Shown one piece after another: positions 44,372 through 55,922 of a DNA stretch of 64,000 nt (the stretch's first letter is position 1; each line of letters starts with the position of its first letter). The DNA is taken from the NCBI GenBank assembly GCA_963082975.1, contig OY720350.1, positions 51,786,734 to 51,850,733 on the forward strand, in the 5' to 3' direction. Below the pieces are notes generated by a model that did no database searches, was not told the DNA's origin, and saw only the letters and a list, made by a program, of their open reading frames with translations. A program made the position numbers and the translations under genes. Source of the stretch: Labia minor. Lineage: Eukaryota; Arthropoda; Insecta; Dermaptera; Spongiphoridae.

Positions 44372-46058
44372 CTCTTTGAATCATCTGAGAGTGCCTTTGA
44401 TTTTTTGGATTTCGAAATGAAATCGCGACATTCGGGGCAACCTGAAATAAAACCTACGTACCTAGTAAGGGAGTGCATAGCCTCCATCAAATTGGATGGA
44501 AGGCCCATGCTAATCGAAAAAGCCCTGCGCTCAAAAGGTAGCCAACAATTTGTTCCTGTTCAGGCTAATCCCATTTCGGAACTGTGCTGAATTACCTTCC
44601 CGAATGTCCGTTCATCCAATCCACCTCAAATACACTCTCAGTAATACAAAATGGCACAATTCAGACCTGACATGCAATTCATGCAATCCATCCCTAAAAT
44701 GGCATTTGTTTTATCCACCCGTATTTTATTTATTTATTAATTCTAATCTAATCTATGAATTAGTAGGATGAGAACATGCATGGATGTGTAGGAGGCAACC
44801 ACCTTAAAATTCCTATCAACTATATATCAAAAAATAGCCACCCTCCCAGTATAACACATCGAAACCTACTAATTCTAAAAATACCTGTGTCTCTTCTGCC
44901 TCCTTTATCAATGCTTCTTCTTGAAAGATGTACTCTGAAATTCCCTAATCTCACTAAATTCTATCATATAATTTAATATATTTCTCTATAATCTCCTAAT
45001 GAATATTATCAAAAGCAAAAATTCATTGTAATTTAATTCTACTTTCTATATTATATTAAACTTTACTTTAAATATTATATTTACATTTTCTATTATAAAG
45101 TGCGCCATGCTAAATAAATAACGATTATTACTTACATTTGGAGAGCTGAATTTCAATCATTTCATCGTCATGAAGGATGGAGAAGATAATCAAGAATTCA
45201 AATCAACATTCAGTAGCAGGAACGAAGATTGAAACATGAAATAGAAGAAGAAAAATCACTTATTAGTTTATAATCAATAAATTTAAATTGAATTAAAAAT
45301 AAAATTAATAATAAATACTGACCTCGGAGTTCATAAAGGGTTGATATTTCTCGCAGATTAAACTCGAAGAACAGCTCGTAGACTTGAATTGATGTCCATC
45401 ACTCTCGCCTCGATAAAGAAAAAAATAATTAAGATTAGATATTTATATTATATACGGGAAATAAAAAATAAGATATAAATAAATAAATAATATTAATATA
45501 TTTTAAAAAGTGTATAGATTTTTAAAAATATTATCTTATTTCTGTAATATTAAAATACTAAAATTATTTTACATCCTATATAGAACGATGATTATGTAAG
45601 CGGGTTGTCCCCTGGTTAAATCACAAATTAAATATAAAATAATTTAGATTTATTTGAATCCAAATTTTTATTACATTTATAAACTCTAAAATAAATGACA
45701 ACTTAAAAGTAATTATTAAAAAAATAAATGTCTCAATTGAGATAGTCACAAGTCTTCTTTCTTCTCGGGCCACACTCTCTTCGTTCCCTTCCTCTCACCT
45801 CAGTGTCCGAGCTCGGTCTGTCTAACCAGCAGCAGGCAAACGCCAGCCACCTTCACCAGATCAAGGGTCATTTTTCCCACTATTACATCGTTCTCCCTTT
45901 AAGAAAGATTGTCCATTAATTTCTTGGACAATCTTTGTCATTTATATCAGCGAGAGCGAAGGGACTCCGATTCGACATTAGCGAAACACCCCTCCGTCTT
46001 CGGTATCTCTCTTCTTTCTTCTGTCTTGAGGTTTATGTTAGTTTGAGAGTTCTTTTCC

Positions 46059-47357
46059 TCAGTTAGAATCACCACTATTATTATTACACTGCGTTAAACT
46101 ATCTTCTGTTTCACAGTCACTTGCTACAGCGAGAGGAATGGAATGAGCTGACATTGCTAATTCTGTTTCAGCACGATTGCCTAAAGTATTCCTAACTCTT
46201 AGCCCATAGGGAGATCTATTAACTTGACCGATATTTCTGCCTGGAATCCATTGAGAATCTTCAATGGAGGGACTCGAGCTGTCTTCTACTTCTTCTCTGA
46301 TGGTGCTTTCAATTCCTTGCTCTCCTTCTACTCCTGCAATCTCATTCTCTGAGCATAAATCTTCCCCAACCACCCTTCTAGAACTTCTAAGGAAATAAGG
46401 AGATCTTTCACGGTGAGATGACTCTCCTTCCGGAGTCCACTCTGATTCCGTCAAAATGGACCCATTATTTGAAGGCGAAGAGGTAACTTGAGTTTCATTA
46501 TTATCTATATTTTCATTTTCCTCTCTACTCAGAATCGGATCGTTTATAGCTACTTCTTCTATATTATCCGTTGAACGAGCTTGATTAAAGGAATTATCTA
46601 TATTTGTGTTCATTTCCTTCGAGTGTATCATGTTTGGTTCTTCATAAGGAAAGGTCTCTCTCGTACACTCCCAACATTCAGAATCTATAGGATTTTCTTC
46701 TAAATCATTTAATGTTTCTGTATAAATGCGGATTAAAATCGAATGATGTTTAATTTCTTCTAAAATAATTTCTCTAACTTTTTCCCAAGTTAGTCGATCT
46801 GAACCGCAGCCTATGCGAGGTAATGCTATTTGTTTTATCCGTAGATTTTTAGCCTGGAGTATCATAGATTTGATGCATTTTCTTAGTTGTTCAATTTTCA
46901 CTTTCTCATCTATCGTTTCTTTTAAAATTAGATGAAAGATAATTCTCTCAGGGTGAAACTGAACAAGTGTATCACCTACTTTGGGAGTAGGTTTGATTTC
47001 TAATGGATGACGAGGGTATACTCTTTTAATTTCCTTAGCAATACCACGTGACATTACTAAGTCGGCAGCAATTCCATAACCCAGCGCGAAATTCGTTGGT
47101 GCTTCTATAAGCTTACCTTCCACTTCTTCCAATCCGACGCTGTCTTTTATTTTCGAAGGTAATACGCTCGATTTTAATCGATTAACATGCACGTTCATAG
47201 TTTTATTTGGTCCGATAGCAACTTCATAGACTACCGGAGATTTTACCGAAACGATTACATACGGGCCCTTCCATGGTTTATTAAATTTTTTTGCTTGTTT
47301 TTCACCCGTTGCGGGTGTTAATAAAAATACGGAATCTCCTTCAAAAAATTGACGCAT
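46059..47357 (-). CDS. Gypsy third frame with GPY/F and macro domains, copy 2
   Basis: Identical 432-residue frame to 24660-25958; the macro domain spans about 46713-47114. Retention of the open frame in both units is not independent evidence of selection, since the units are near-identical. Confidence 0.82.
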   Translation of the reverse strand: MRQFFEGDSVFLLTPATGEKQAKKFNKPWKGPYVIVSVKSPVVYEVAIGPNKTMNVHVNRLKSSVLPSKIKDSVGLEEVEGKLIEAPTNFALGYGIAADLVMSRGIAKEIKRVYPRHPLEIKPTPKVGDTLVQFHPERIIFHLILKETIDEKVKIEQLRKCIKSMILQAKNLRIKQIALPRIGCGSDRLTWEKVREIILEEIKHHSILIRIYTETLNDLEENPIDSECWECTRETFPYEEPNMIHSKEMNTNIDNSFNQARSTDNIEEVAINDPILSREENENIDNNETQVTSSPSNNGSILTESEWTPEGESSHRERSPYFLRSSRRVVGEDLCSENEIAGVEGEQGIESTIREEVEDSSSPSIEDSQWIPGRNIGQVNRSPYGLRVRNTLGNRAETELAMSAHSIPLAVASDCETEDSLTQCNNNSGDSN

Positions 47358-50300
47358 TTTTCTTTTTTTTATTTTTATTTTTATGTGATAGTTTCAGCTC
47401 TTGGCGGGATTTATTTAGAGATAAATAATAAGCTTTTTCCAAACGATTTATTAAATCTTCAATATATTTATCTCTAATGGAATCGGAATAATGATACCGA
47501 TATTCGTTCGCACAAGGTAAGTTTATTTCCCTTCCATATAATAAAAAATTTGGAGAGTAACCTGTGCTTCCATGTGGAGTAGAGCAATAGGCCATCATGG
47601 CATGAGGAAGCCACTGATCCCAATCTCTTCCATCAGGACGTACATAATGAGACATCGTGTCTATTAGTGTTCGATGGAATCTTTCTAATCGCCCATTAGA
47701 TTCCGGGTGATAAGCTGTAGTGTTAATTTTCTTTATACCCAATAGCTTACAAAGGTGAGATAGAAGATTTGACATAAAGTTTTTACCTTTATCACTTAGC
47801 AACTTTTCAGGAGCCCCAAATCTACAAATCACTCTTTCTACCAATGCTCTTGCTATACGCTCCGCTGTTTGGTTAGGGAGAGGAATTGCTTCAGCGTATC
47901 TGGTAAAATAATCAATACAGGTAAGAATGTATTTATTTCCTCTTTTTGTAGTTGGTAACGGTCCAACAATATCAACTGCTACCATTTGAAATGGTCTAGA
48001 GGTGTCTTCGTGTTCTTGAATGGGTACTTTTAGACCAACCGGAGATTTTCTCAGATTACAACTTCGGCAAGTTTTCACATATTGCTCCACATCTTTTTTG
48101 AGTGTTTTCCAAAAGTATAAACGTTCTATCAGTTTTTGTGTGGCTTCAATACCCCGGTGACCTGCCATAGGATGATCATGATGATTTTTAATAACTTGAA
48201 GAACGTATGATTTAGGTACTATTAATTTAGGTTCATCATCATCTTCTGATTTTAAATATATAATTCCTCTTTCATCCTCTACAAAAGGTAAGTGTTGTTT
48301 TATCAATTGGCAGTCGATATCTTTCAATTGAGCCTGTCTTAATTCCGTAGGATTATTATTTAATTCAATTATTTCAACCATTCCAACCGAACGACTCAAT
48401 GCATCGGCATTTTTATGTAATTTTCCTGCTTTATGCTCAACTTCATAATTAAATTCTGCTAGCTTTAAGGTCCAGCGTGTTAATCTGGATGAAGCATTTT
48501 TTAAGCTTAGCATCCATTTTAATGCTGCATGATCAGTTAATAATTTAAATTTTCTTCCATATAAATAACATCTGAATTGTTGGGTAGCCCATACTACCGC
48601 TAATAGCTCTTGCTCTGTAACCGAATAGTTTTGCTCTGCCTTATTCAAATTTCTACTTGCAAAGGCCACAGGTCTTTCATACCCATTCCTTAGTTGAGAA
48701 AGTACGGCTCCTATCGCTCTACCCGAAGCATCTGTCGCGAGAATAAAGGGATCTTTGAAATCTGGATAAATTAAAACATTATCCTTTATTAATTCAGACT
48801 TAAGTTTATTAAATGCAACTTCCTGATCATCATTCCATTTAAACGGTTGGTCTTTTTTGGTTAATTGGGTCAATGGTCGGGCTATATGAGCATAGCTAGG
48901 TATAAATCTCCTATACCAACCAGAAAGGCCTAAAAACTGTCTTACCTCTCTGATATTCTTAGGTCGAGAATATAGTTTAATTGCTTCTGTATTTTTGGGA
49001 TGCGGTTTTATACCATCGGCAGAAACAATATGACCCAGATATTCTACTTCGGAGACTGCAAAGTTGCATTTTGATATTTGTAATTTTAAATTTGCTTTTT
49101 GGAGCCTATTTAAAACATTTCGTAATCGAACAAGATGTTCATTCCATGAGTCTGAGAAGATGATAACATCATCTAAGTATACGAAACATTCCTCTCCTTT
49201 TATATGAGCCAACACTCTATCCATCAGCCTTTGAAAAGTCGCCGGTGCTCCTGCTAGGCCGAATGGCATGCGATTGTATTCAAAGTGCCCTTCAGGAGTA
49301 GAAAAAGCGGTCTTCTCCTTATCCCGAGGGTCCACTAATATTTGATGATAACCACTGGCGAGATCTAAGGTAGTAAAAAGGCTTGCCTTACCAAGTGATT
49401 CTAACGTTTCGGTTATATTAGGTATTGGATAGCTTGCTACTTTCGTTATTTGATTCAATGATCGAAAATCTGTACAAAACCGATATTTTATTTCTCCATT
49501 TTTCTTTTTAGGTACTAATATCACGGGCGCTGACCAAGGTGAGTCTGAGTCTTGTATAATATTCTTTTCCAGTAATTCCTTAATTTGATTTCTCATCTCA
49601 TCTTTCAACGCATTGGGAACCCGGTATGGTTTTTTACAAATAGGTGGGGAGAAATCAGTTATTATACGGTGCATGACACCCGAAGCACATCCAATATTTT
49701 TGTTACTTTCGTCGTAAATAACCCCTGGATATTCGTGTAATAATGCCTTTAATTGATTTTTATGTTCTTTAGTTAAGTGTTTGATTTTATTTTCTAATAT
49801 AGCCTTGAAGTCACTTGTTTCACATTCATTTTCCCATTTAATTTGATTCACCTCAAATACATCAGTTAATTCTCCAACCGCTATTTCAGTTTTATTATCT
49901 ACTCTTAATTTCTTTCCCGTCATATTAATCATTTTAATAGGTGTCATTCCATTGACGATTCTCCCAATAGAATAAGCAATCCGTACACCTCCTCCTATTT
50001 GGGCAGGTTGAAGCAATAGATTTCTTTTTTCTAAATTTTTTGATTTTGAAACTTTACCCCAAATAAATATTTCTGACCAAGGAGGAATTTCCACATTTTC
50101 AAGGCAATGCACTGAATATTCCTTTTTCGTGTCAGTTTCCAAACTAATCACTTGTTGGTTATCTTCTTTAATTTCGTTAAAACGCAATTCTTGAGAAGAA
50201 AAATCTAAAGTGGCTCCTATTTTCTTTAATAGGTCTGCCCCGATCAGGCCTGCTCCGACATTTTTCAGAGGGGAAATAATAAATTGATGTTGCAATGTTT

Positions 50301-50502
50301 TTCCGCACAGTATTACTTTTACCTTTTGAATACCTATTATATTAAGGAGGTCTCCAGTAATACCCCTAGCTACTCCCGACCAGGGATATATCGGAATGCC
50401 GGGTACCGGGTCTCTTAAAATTGATACTTGTGCTCCTGTATCAACTAATAAACGACGATATACATCCCCCACTAAAGCACCCACGCGATTATCATCCCCC
50501 AC
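47341..50502 (-). CDS. pol: Gypsy Pol, copy 2
   Basis: Identical to 25942-29103, with the same protease, RT (YLDD), RNase H and integrase D-D-35-E motifs and the same 17-base overlap with the offset third frame. Confidence 0.93.
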   Translation of the reverse strand: MGDDNRVGALVGDVYRRLLVDTGAQVSILRDPVPGIPIYPWSGVARGITGDLLNIIGIQKVKVILCGKTLQHQFIISPLKNVGAGLIGADLLKKIGATLDFSSQELRFNEIKEDNQQVISLETDTKKEYSVHCLENVEIPPWSEIFIWGKVSKSKNLEKRNLLLQPAQIGGGVRIAYSIGRIVNGMTPIKMINMTGKKLRVDNKTEIAVGELTDVFEVNQIKWENECETSDFKAILENKIKHLTKEHKNQLKALLHEYPGVIYDESNKNIGCASGVMHRIITDFSPPICKKPYRVPNALKDEMRNQIKELLEKNIIQDSDSPWSAPVILVPKKKNGEIKYRFCTDFRSLNQITKVASYPIPNITETLESLGKASLFTTLDLASGYHQILVDPRDKEKTAFSTPEGHFEYNRMPFGLAGAPATFQRLMDRVLAHIKGEECFVYLDDVIIFSDSWNEHLVRLRNVLNRLQKANLKLQISKCNFAVSEVEYLGHIVSADGIKPHPKNTEAIKLYSRPKNIREVRQFLGLSGWYRRFIPSYAHIARPLTQLTKKDQPFKWNDDQEVAFNKLKSELIKDNVLIYPDFKDPFILATDASGRAIGAVLSQLRNGYERPVAFASRNLNKAEQNYSVTEQELLAVVWATQQFRCYLYGRKFKLLTDHAALKWMLSLKNASSRLTRWTLKLAEFNYEVEHKAGKLHKNADALSRSVGMVEIIELNNNPTELRQAQLKDIDCQLIKQHLPFVEDERGIIYLKSEDDDEPKLIVPKSYVLQVIKNHHDHPMAGHRGIEATQKLIERLYFWKTLKKDVEQYVKTCRSCNLRKSPVGLKVPIQEHEDTSRPFQMVAVDIVGPLPTTKRGNKYILTCIDYFTRYAEAIPLPNQTAERIARALVERVICRFGAPEKLLSDKGKNFMSNLLSHLCKLLGIKKINTTAYHPESNGRLERFHRTLIDTMSHYVRPDGRDWDQWLPHAMMAYCSTPHGSTGYSPNFLLYGREINLPCANEYRYHYSDSIRDKYIEDLINRLEKAYYLSLNKSRQELKLSHKNKNKKKKNASIF

Positions 50503-50573
50503 TTTATTGGTAGTTACTGTTGTAATAATTATGCCCTGATTTTTGGATCGATTAACAGGTCTTTGCTCGATCC

Positions 50574-51455
50574 TTATTCGTTTCCCTTTTCTCTGAAGCT
50601 TTTTCGATTTTCTCCTTTGATCGCTTGTATTCTTGGAGAAGTGCTAGATTCAAAAATTCTCGAACTCGATGTGCGAGGAGATTCCGTAGTGAGATTTGAA
50701 CAATTTCTGGCCAAATGACCCTTTCCTCTGCATTTGAAACATACTATCTCCTTTGATGGTGAAGAAGCACAATGTCTAGCCATGTGACCTTTAATTCCAC
50801 AATTGAAACAACTCTGGTTTTTTGTGTATGTAAAATTATTTGTATATAAATCATCCCCTTGATTTTTACAACCCGATTCCTTTCTCAATTTTTCCATTTC
50901 GAATTCGATTCTTTTAGCTCGTGATAGAGCCTCTTCTTCATCTTCTGGAGGTGATACTCGTAAAGTTTTACCTACTTCACCTTCAAGTCCCTCTAAGAAA
51001 AGTTCTAAAACTGTAAATCCAAATGATTCTCCACTTTCTAATACAGCTTTTATCCTATCATAAAAATCCCCAGCTTGTTCATAAGGTAATTGTTTTAAGC
51101 CCGTTAATTGTTTAATTCGATCTAATTTATTAATTTTATTCCCGAAGCGATTTATAAGTTTAGCTTTTAGTTCAGCATAATTTAATTCACTAGATTGCCC
51201 CTGAACAAATAAAAGAGGTGTTCCTTCTAATTTTAATTTTAATACCACTAGTTTGTCAGCATCACTCCATCTCCCTAGCAGAGATAATTGCTCGAACCTA
51301 GTTATAAATTCATCAAACGATTGTTTACCATCCCAGGTTTTTATTTGATCTAAGAGTGTAAAGTTAGGTTCACGTTCAACTTTGACGGTAATTGCGGTAG
51401 GTCGTTTTGCAAGTTCTGCTTCTAAGATTGCAATTTTTTCTTCTAAATTAGTCAT
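50574..51455 (-). CDS. gag: Gypsy Gag, copy 2
   Basis: Identical to 29175-30056, with two CCHC knuckles. The GGGAAAC heptamer is at 50580-50586. Confidence 0.93.
   Translation of the reverse strand: MTNLEEKIAILEAELAKRPTAITVKVEREPNFTLLDQIKTWDGKQSFDEFITRFEQLSLLGRWSDADKLVVLKLKLEGTPLLFVQGQSSELNYAELKAKLINRFGNKINKLDRIKQLTGLKQLPYEQAGDFYDRIKAVLESGESFGFTVLELFLEGLEGEVGKTLRVSPPEDEEEALSRAKRIEFEMEKLRKESGCKNQGDDLYTNNFTYTKNQSCFNCGIKGHMARHCASSPSKEIVCFKCRGKGHLARNCSNLTTESPRTSSSRIFESSTSPRIQAIKGENRKSFREKGNE
50580..50586 (-). promoter_or_regulatory. -1 frameshift heptamer GGGAAAC, copy 2
   Basis: Same position relative to gag and pol as at 29181-29187. Confidence 0.8.
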
Positions 51456-51761
51456 TTTTAAATAATATTAAACAAAATAAAATATAAAAATACCACTTAT
51501 ATATATAGAATATATATAAATATTACACTCTAGGTATATAAATAATTATATTTTACATGAACATTGATTTTTATAAACACACACAAATATTATATTTATT
51601 TAAAGATATAAATACACATTACTATTATAAATAATATTATATAAATTTATAAATAAAACTTATTTTCTATTTGAAAAAAATTTTAAGTAGATTAACTGAA
51701 TGAATACGCACTTTGAACATACACATTTTAGAAAAAAAACTTTATAAATTTTAAAAATTCT

Positions 51762-51800
<39 letters not shown>

Positions 51801-52434
51801 ATGAAGGGTCCCTAATTTATTCTAATTGTAGAATAGTATAGGTAACTCACCTCACACCTGACACCAAATTGTAAGCGGGTTGTCCCCTGGTTAAATCACA
51901 AATTAAATATAAAATAATTTAGATTTATTTGAATCCAAATTTTTATTACATTTATAAACTCTAAAATAAATGACAACTTAAAAGTAATTATTAAAAAAAT
52001 AAATGTCTCAATTGAGATAGTCACAAGTCTTCTTTCTTCTCGGGCCACACTCTCTTCGTTCCCTTCCTCTCACCTCAGTGTCCGAGCTCGGTCTGTCTAA
52101 CCAGCAGCAGGCAAACGCCAGCCACCTTCACCAGATCAAGGGTCATTTTTCCCACTATTACAATTATAATAAGTTATAATACGCATTTAATAGACATATA
52201 ATAAAAATATCTTAGAAAACATCAGAAAACTAATTATGATTATATTATTAATTTCACGAAGATTTTATTCTGTTTAATTGATATATTATAGGTAATAGAA
52301 ATATTATTCATTTTTCAAAAGTGTTATAATAATATGAAATTGACAATGAGATTTGAAAGGAACGGTGTGAGCGATAATGAGATTAGAAAGAATATATAGA
52401 ATATTTAAATATTATATTTATTATTATATGAATA

Positions 52435-53230
52435 TGAGGCCAGCAGGATCAAGGGGGCAATAAAACGCTGATGTTGTTTGTAGAATCGGTATTTATTGCT
52501 TGACGTGTTCGGGAGTGTAGAGGTTACAAATTCGGTGTTGTTGAAGTCGCTGAAGGTGGCCGAAGGCGGATCGTCGGTGTGGGATCCAGAGTACGAAGTC
52601 CTCTCGGAGTGCTGCTAGATGGCCCTGGGCGGTCGGTGATGTGGCCGGGTCGGATGATGGTCCGTGAGCAGTGTGCGGGGACCGGAGGGCGACTCGTGGC
52701 CGATGAGTGGTTGACCGCAGGGCGACTCGTGGACGACGGTCTGGAGGACGGTCACTGGACGATGCCCGTGGCCCGGAGGATGGTCAGTGGATGATGCTCG
52801 TGGCCCAGAGGACGATGCTCGGGCCTGGGGGGTAGTGGTGGCTTGCGGAATCTCGATCTGCCTACTCCCCGCAAGCCGGAATGGTGAGGAAGGGAATGAT
52901 GGTGACGGAGGCCGAGCCGTGGCAATGAGGGCCGTAGGCAACCGGAGCGGTGAGGCCCGGAGGTAGCCGTCCGTCGGGGTCCCCAAGTGAGGGGACCCGT
53001 GTAGGAGAGGATGGTTAGGAGTGGAGGGTGAGGATAGGACTGGGTGCCGGACTGCTGTTGGGCTGCCCTTATATACCTCCAGCAAGCGCCTCTGGCCCGC
53101 CCTATTGGGCGTGTCCGGGGGCGGAGTTATTTCTTCTCGAAACGCCTGGAACCTTCTGGAAGTTTCTGAGAGCATCTCGAAACGTCTGGACTGTTCTGGA
53201 GCCTTCGAGCATGATTTGTGTGACGCCACA
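52435..53230 (-). repeat. 3' LTR of the TRIM-like element
   Basis: The LTR has TATATAAG at 53068-53075 (minus strand) and an upstream GC-rich region with two 33-bp minisatellite units beginning gggcgactcgtgg. It appears identical to the other LTR. Confidence 0.82.
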
Positions 53231-53417
53231 CCACCCCCTGCCGAGAATGTTGGTCACGGAGTGTTTATGTCTCGAAGTTGTGCAGAGCTCGGAGGCGACG
53301 TATCTTGCGTCCTGTTCATGAGGTCCTGTTGGGGCAGTTTGATTGCCACCCGATTCGCTGCTGGATTCTCGTTTTTCAATCATTTTTCTTCGTAGGGGGA
53401 ACCAATTGAGGCCCCCC

Positions 53418-53435
53418 ATCACGTCGGGGTCACCA
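53418..53435 (-). other. Primer binding site of the TRIM-like element (tRNA-Trp)
   Basis: Two bases inside the 5' LTR the minus strand reads TGGTGACCCCGACGTGAT. From memory of insect tRNA-Trp, this is the complement of its 3' 18 bases including CCA. Confidence 0.75.
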
Positions 53436-53437
53436 AT

Positions 53438-54233
53438 TGAGGCCAGCAGGATCAAGGGGGCAATAAAACGCTGATGTTGTTTGTAGAATCGGTATTTATT
53501 GCTTGACGTGTTCGGGAGTGTAGAGGTTACAAATTCGGTGTTGTTGAAGTCGCTGAAGGTGGCCGAAGGCGGATCGTCGGTGTGGGATCCAGAGTACGAA
53601 GTCCTCTCGGAGTGCTGCTAGATGGCCCTGGGCGGTCGGTGATGTGGCCGGGTCGGATGATGGTCCGTGAGCAGTGTGCGGGGACCGGAGGGCGACTCGT
53701 GGCCGATGAGTGGTTGACCGCAGGGCGACTCGTGGACGACGGTCTGGAGGACGGTCACTGGACGATGCCCGTGGCCCGGAGGATGGTCAGTGGATGATGC
53801 TCGTGGCCCAGAGGACGATGCTCGGGCCTGGGGGGTAGTGGTGGCTTGCGGAATCTCGATCTGCCTACTCCCCGCAAGCCGGAATGGTGAGGAAGGGAAT
53901 GATGGTGACGGAGGCCGAGCCGTGGCAATGAGGGCCGTAGGCAACCGGAGCGGTGAGGCCCGGAGGTAGCCGTCCGTCGGGGTCCCCAAGTGAGGGGACC
54001 CGTGTAGGAGAGGATGGTTAGGAGTGGAGGGTGAGGATAGGACTGGGTGCCGGACTGCTGTTGGGCTGCCCTTATATACCTCCAGCAAGCGCCTCTGGCC
54101 CGCCCTATTGGGCGTGTCCGGGGGCGGAGTTATTTCTTCTCGAAACGCCTGGAACCTTCTGGAAGTTTCTGAGAGCATCTCGAAACGTCTGGACTGTTCT
54201 GGAGCCTTCGAGCATGATTTGTGTGACGCCACA
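53438..54233 (-). repeat. 5' LTR of the TRIM-like element
   Basis: Same 796 bp as the other LTR, at an exact 1003-bp offset. TATATAAG is at 54071-54078. Confidence 0.82.
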
Positions 54234-55172
54234 AATATAAGAAATTTATATTTTTTTGATTTATAATTATATTATATGAATTTTGAAAATAATCAGCACA
54301 TCTTCCTATTTTTTAAATAAATAAGTTTTAATAGGATTAATATATATATATTGAAATTTAAAAAATATTTCAATAAGTATATTTAAAGAAATATAAAATT
54401 TTATATATGATTTTTAATTTTTAAATAATTTTAATTTAACTTTTAATAAAATTTAATTAATGAGATCTGATAGAATATTTAAGATGAATTCTTTTCAAAG
54501 ATTTGAATGAAAAATTTATAAATTTATTTGGGTATAGGTATGAATAAAAAATTATAAAAATGCACTTTATAAAATTTAATTTTTATTGAAATATTTTTTT
54601 TTTAAAGTTCACTAATCTTCCTTTTAATTAATAAAAATAAATAATAAAATTACAATTAATTCTTGATTAGCGACTGATTAAGGGATGATTTCAGTGGAGA
54701 GGCCGCTTAGCGTTTTACACACAGCAGGGAAGGGGAACGAATGGGTTCGAGCAGGCCGGGCGGCAAGAGGAGGTCAAGCCAGGCGTTGGAGGGGCTTGGA
54801 GAGGGGCGAGCGGGGAGTGGAGAGGTGAGCGCTCTACTGCAAATTATTTCAAATAAAATACATATTAAAATAAAATAAAATAAACAAATATTAATTTTTA
54901 AAATTAGTGGTGATTTAGAATGCATCTTAAATCGAATCAATAAGTTTAATTCTATTAATTCTATTAAATCAATAAGCTTAATTTTATTCAAAGATCTTAA
55001 TGAAAATTTAAAAAAAAATTATAAATATATCAGTAAGAAGTTCATTAATGAAATTATCATATTTTGAAAAAAAAACAAGGAGGTGGCATATTAATGTAAA
55101 TGGTTCAATTTAAATTTAAAATTGTTTGCCGAATGTGATATAATTTTAATTTAATGTAAATATATTTCATAA
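54234..55172. other. AT-rich intergenic DNA with GC-rich island, second copy
   Basis: Same as 31798-32736. Nothing further recognised. Confidence 0.4.
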
Positions 55173-55685
55173 ATAAGTTGACCTGTGGCCAGGTCCGAAC
55201 CGACCGACGGTTTGAAGTAAATTAATTTCCAGCTACAGAAACAATTTCAAATAATTTAAATGTATCTATTAATGCAATAAAAAACAGATATGTATAGAAC
55301 ATAAATATTTTTAATTTTATTATATTTATAATATATAAGTAGCAGCTGGCTGTGACCTCATGAAGGGCTGGGTAACGTCATATAATTTAAAATTAAGGAA
55401 AAACTAATAAAGATGATTTTTCCCGAGGATAAAGCCAATACAAAATGCATGATTCGTGGTGATATATAAAAATCTCCACATGTGAAATTTAGTGTGAAAA
55501 CAATACATCCCTTACTATCGTCGGTCGGTAAAAATTGAATAATATTGGGTTTATTCACGGATGATATTATTATTTATGTAAACCGAGACATTTTTATCTC
55601 CCGGAGAATTTTTGCGGGAACACTGGGACAGAATACACATAAGAATAAGCAAAATGATCGTATGGGATTTGTAAGTCACCTAAAG
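55173..55685 (+). repeat. Left half of the 1.2-kb composite repeat
   Basis: It continues at 60936 on the far side of the hAT transposon, and corresponds to 21779-22290. The last eight bases, acctaaag, are the hAT target duplication. Confidence 0.75.
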
Positions 55686-55922
55686 CAGTGCTCCGCAACG
55701 TTTTTTTATTCGTGGCACACCAAAAGCTTTTTCTGGTTTTCACGGCACACCAAATTTAATAGGTATAAATATAATAAAACAACACGTATACACATCAGAA
55801 AATAATACATTAATTAATATTTTAATTCGTTTTATTTTACATATTTACGGTATTATATGTACATAACATATATAATTAATTACAAAACTACATTAATACA
55901 AAAAAATAGGCAAAAAGGGTAA

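Larger units (their letters stand above)
45595..52162 (-). mobile_element. Gypsy LTR retrotransposon with macro domain, copy 2
   Basis: Same element as at 24196-30762, one base longer because of an extra A beside the AT run near 51764. LTRs are 45595-45887 and 51870-52162. The ATTA flanks are the same, so this copy arose by duplication of the locus and not by a second insertion. Confidence 0.92.
52435..54233 (-). mobile_element. TRIM-like miniature LTR retrotransposon
   Basis: Two 796-bp LTRs (52435-53230 and 53438-54233) flank only 207 bp of internal DNA. The internal part keeps a primer site next to the 5' LTR and a GGCAGGGGGTGG polypurine tract next to the 3' LTR. Its short minus-strand frame (from MIEKRESSSESGGNQ to about GRGWCGVTQ) looks like the start of one element gene joined to the end of another, as expected from a large internal deletion. 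AATA flanks both ends. It encodes no polymerase and would depend on a partner. Unit 1 has only a solo LTR at the matching site. Confidence 0.82.

Noticed and set aside
53102-53455. 117-codon ORF across the TRIM interior
   Set aside because: It runs through the LTR, primer site and interior, so it is not one gene; only the interior part may be remnant gag/pol ends.
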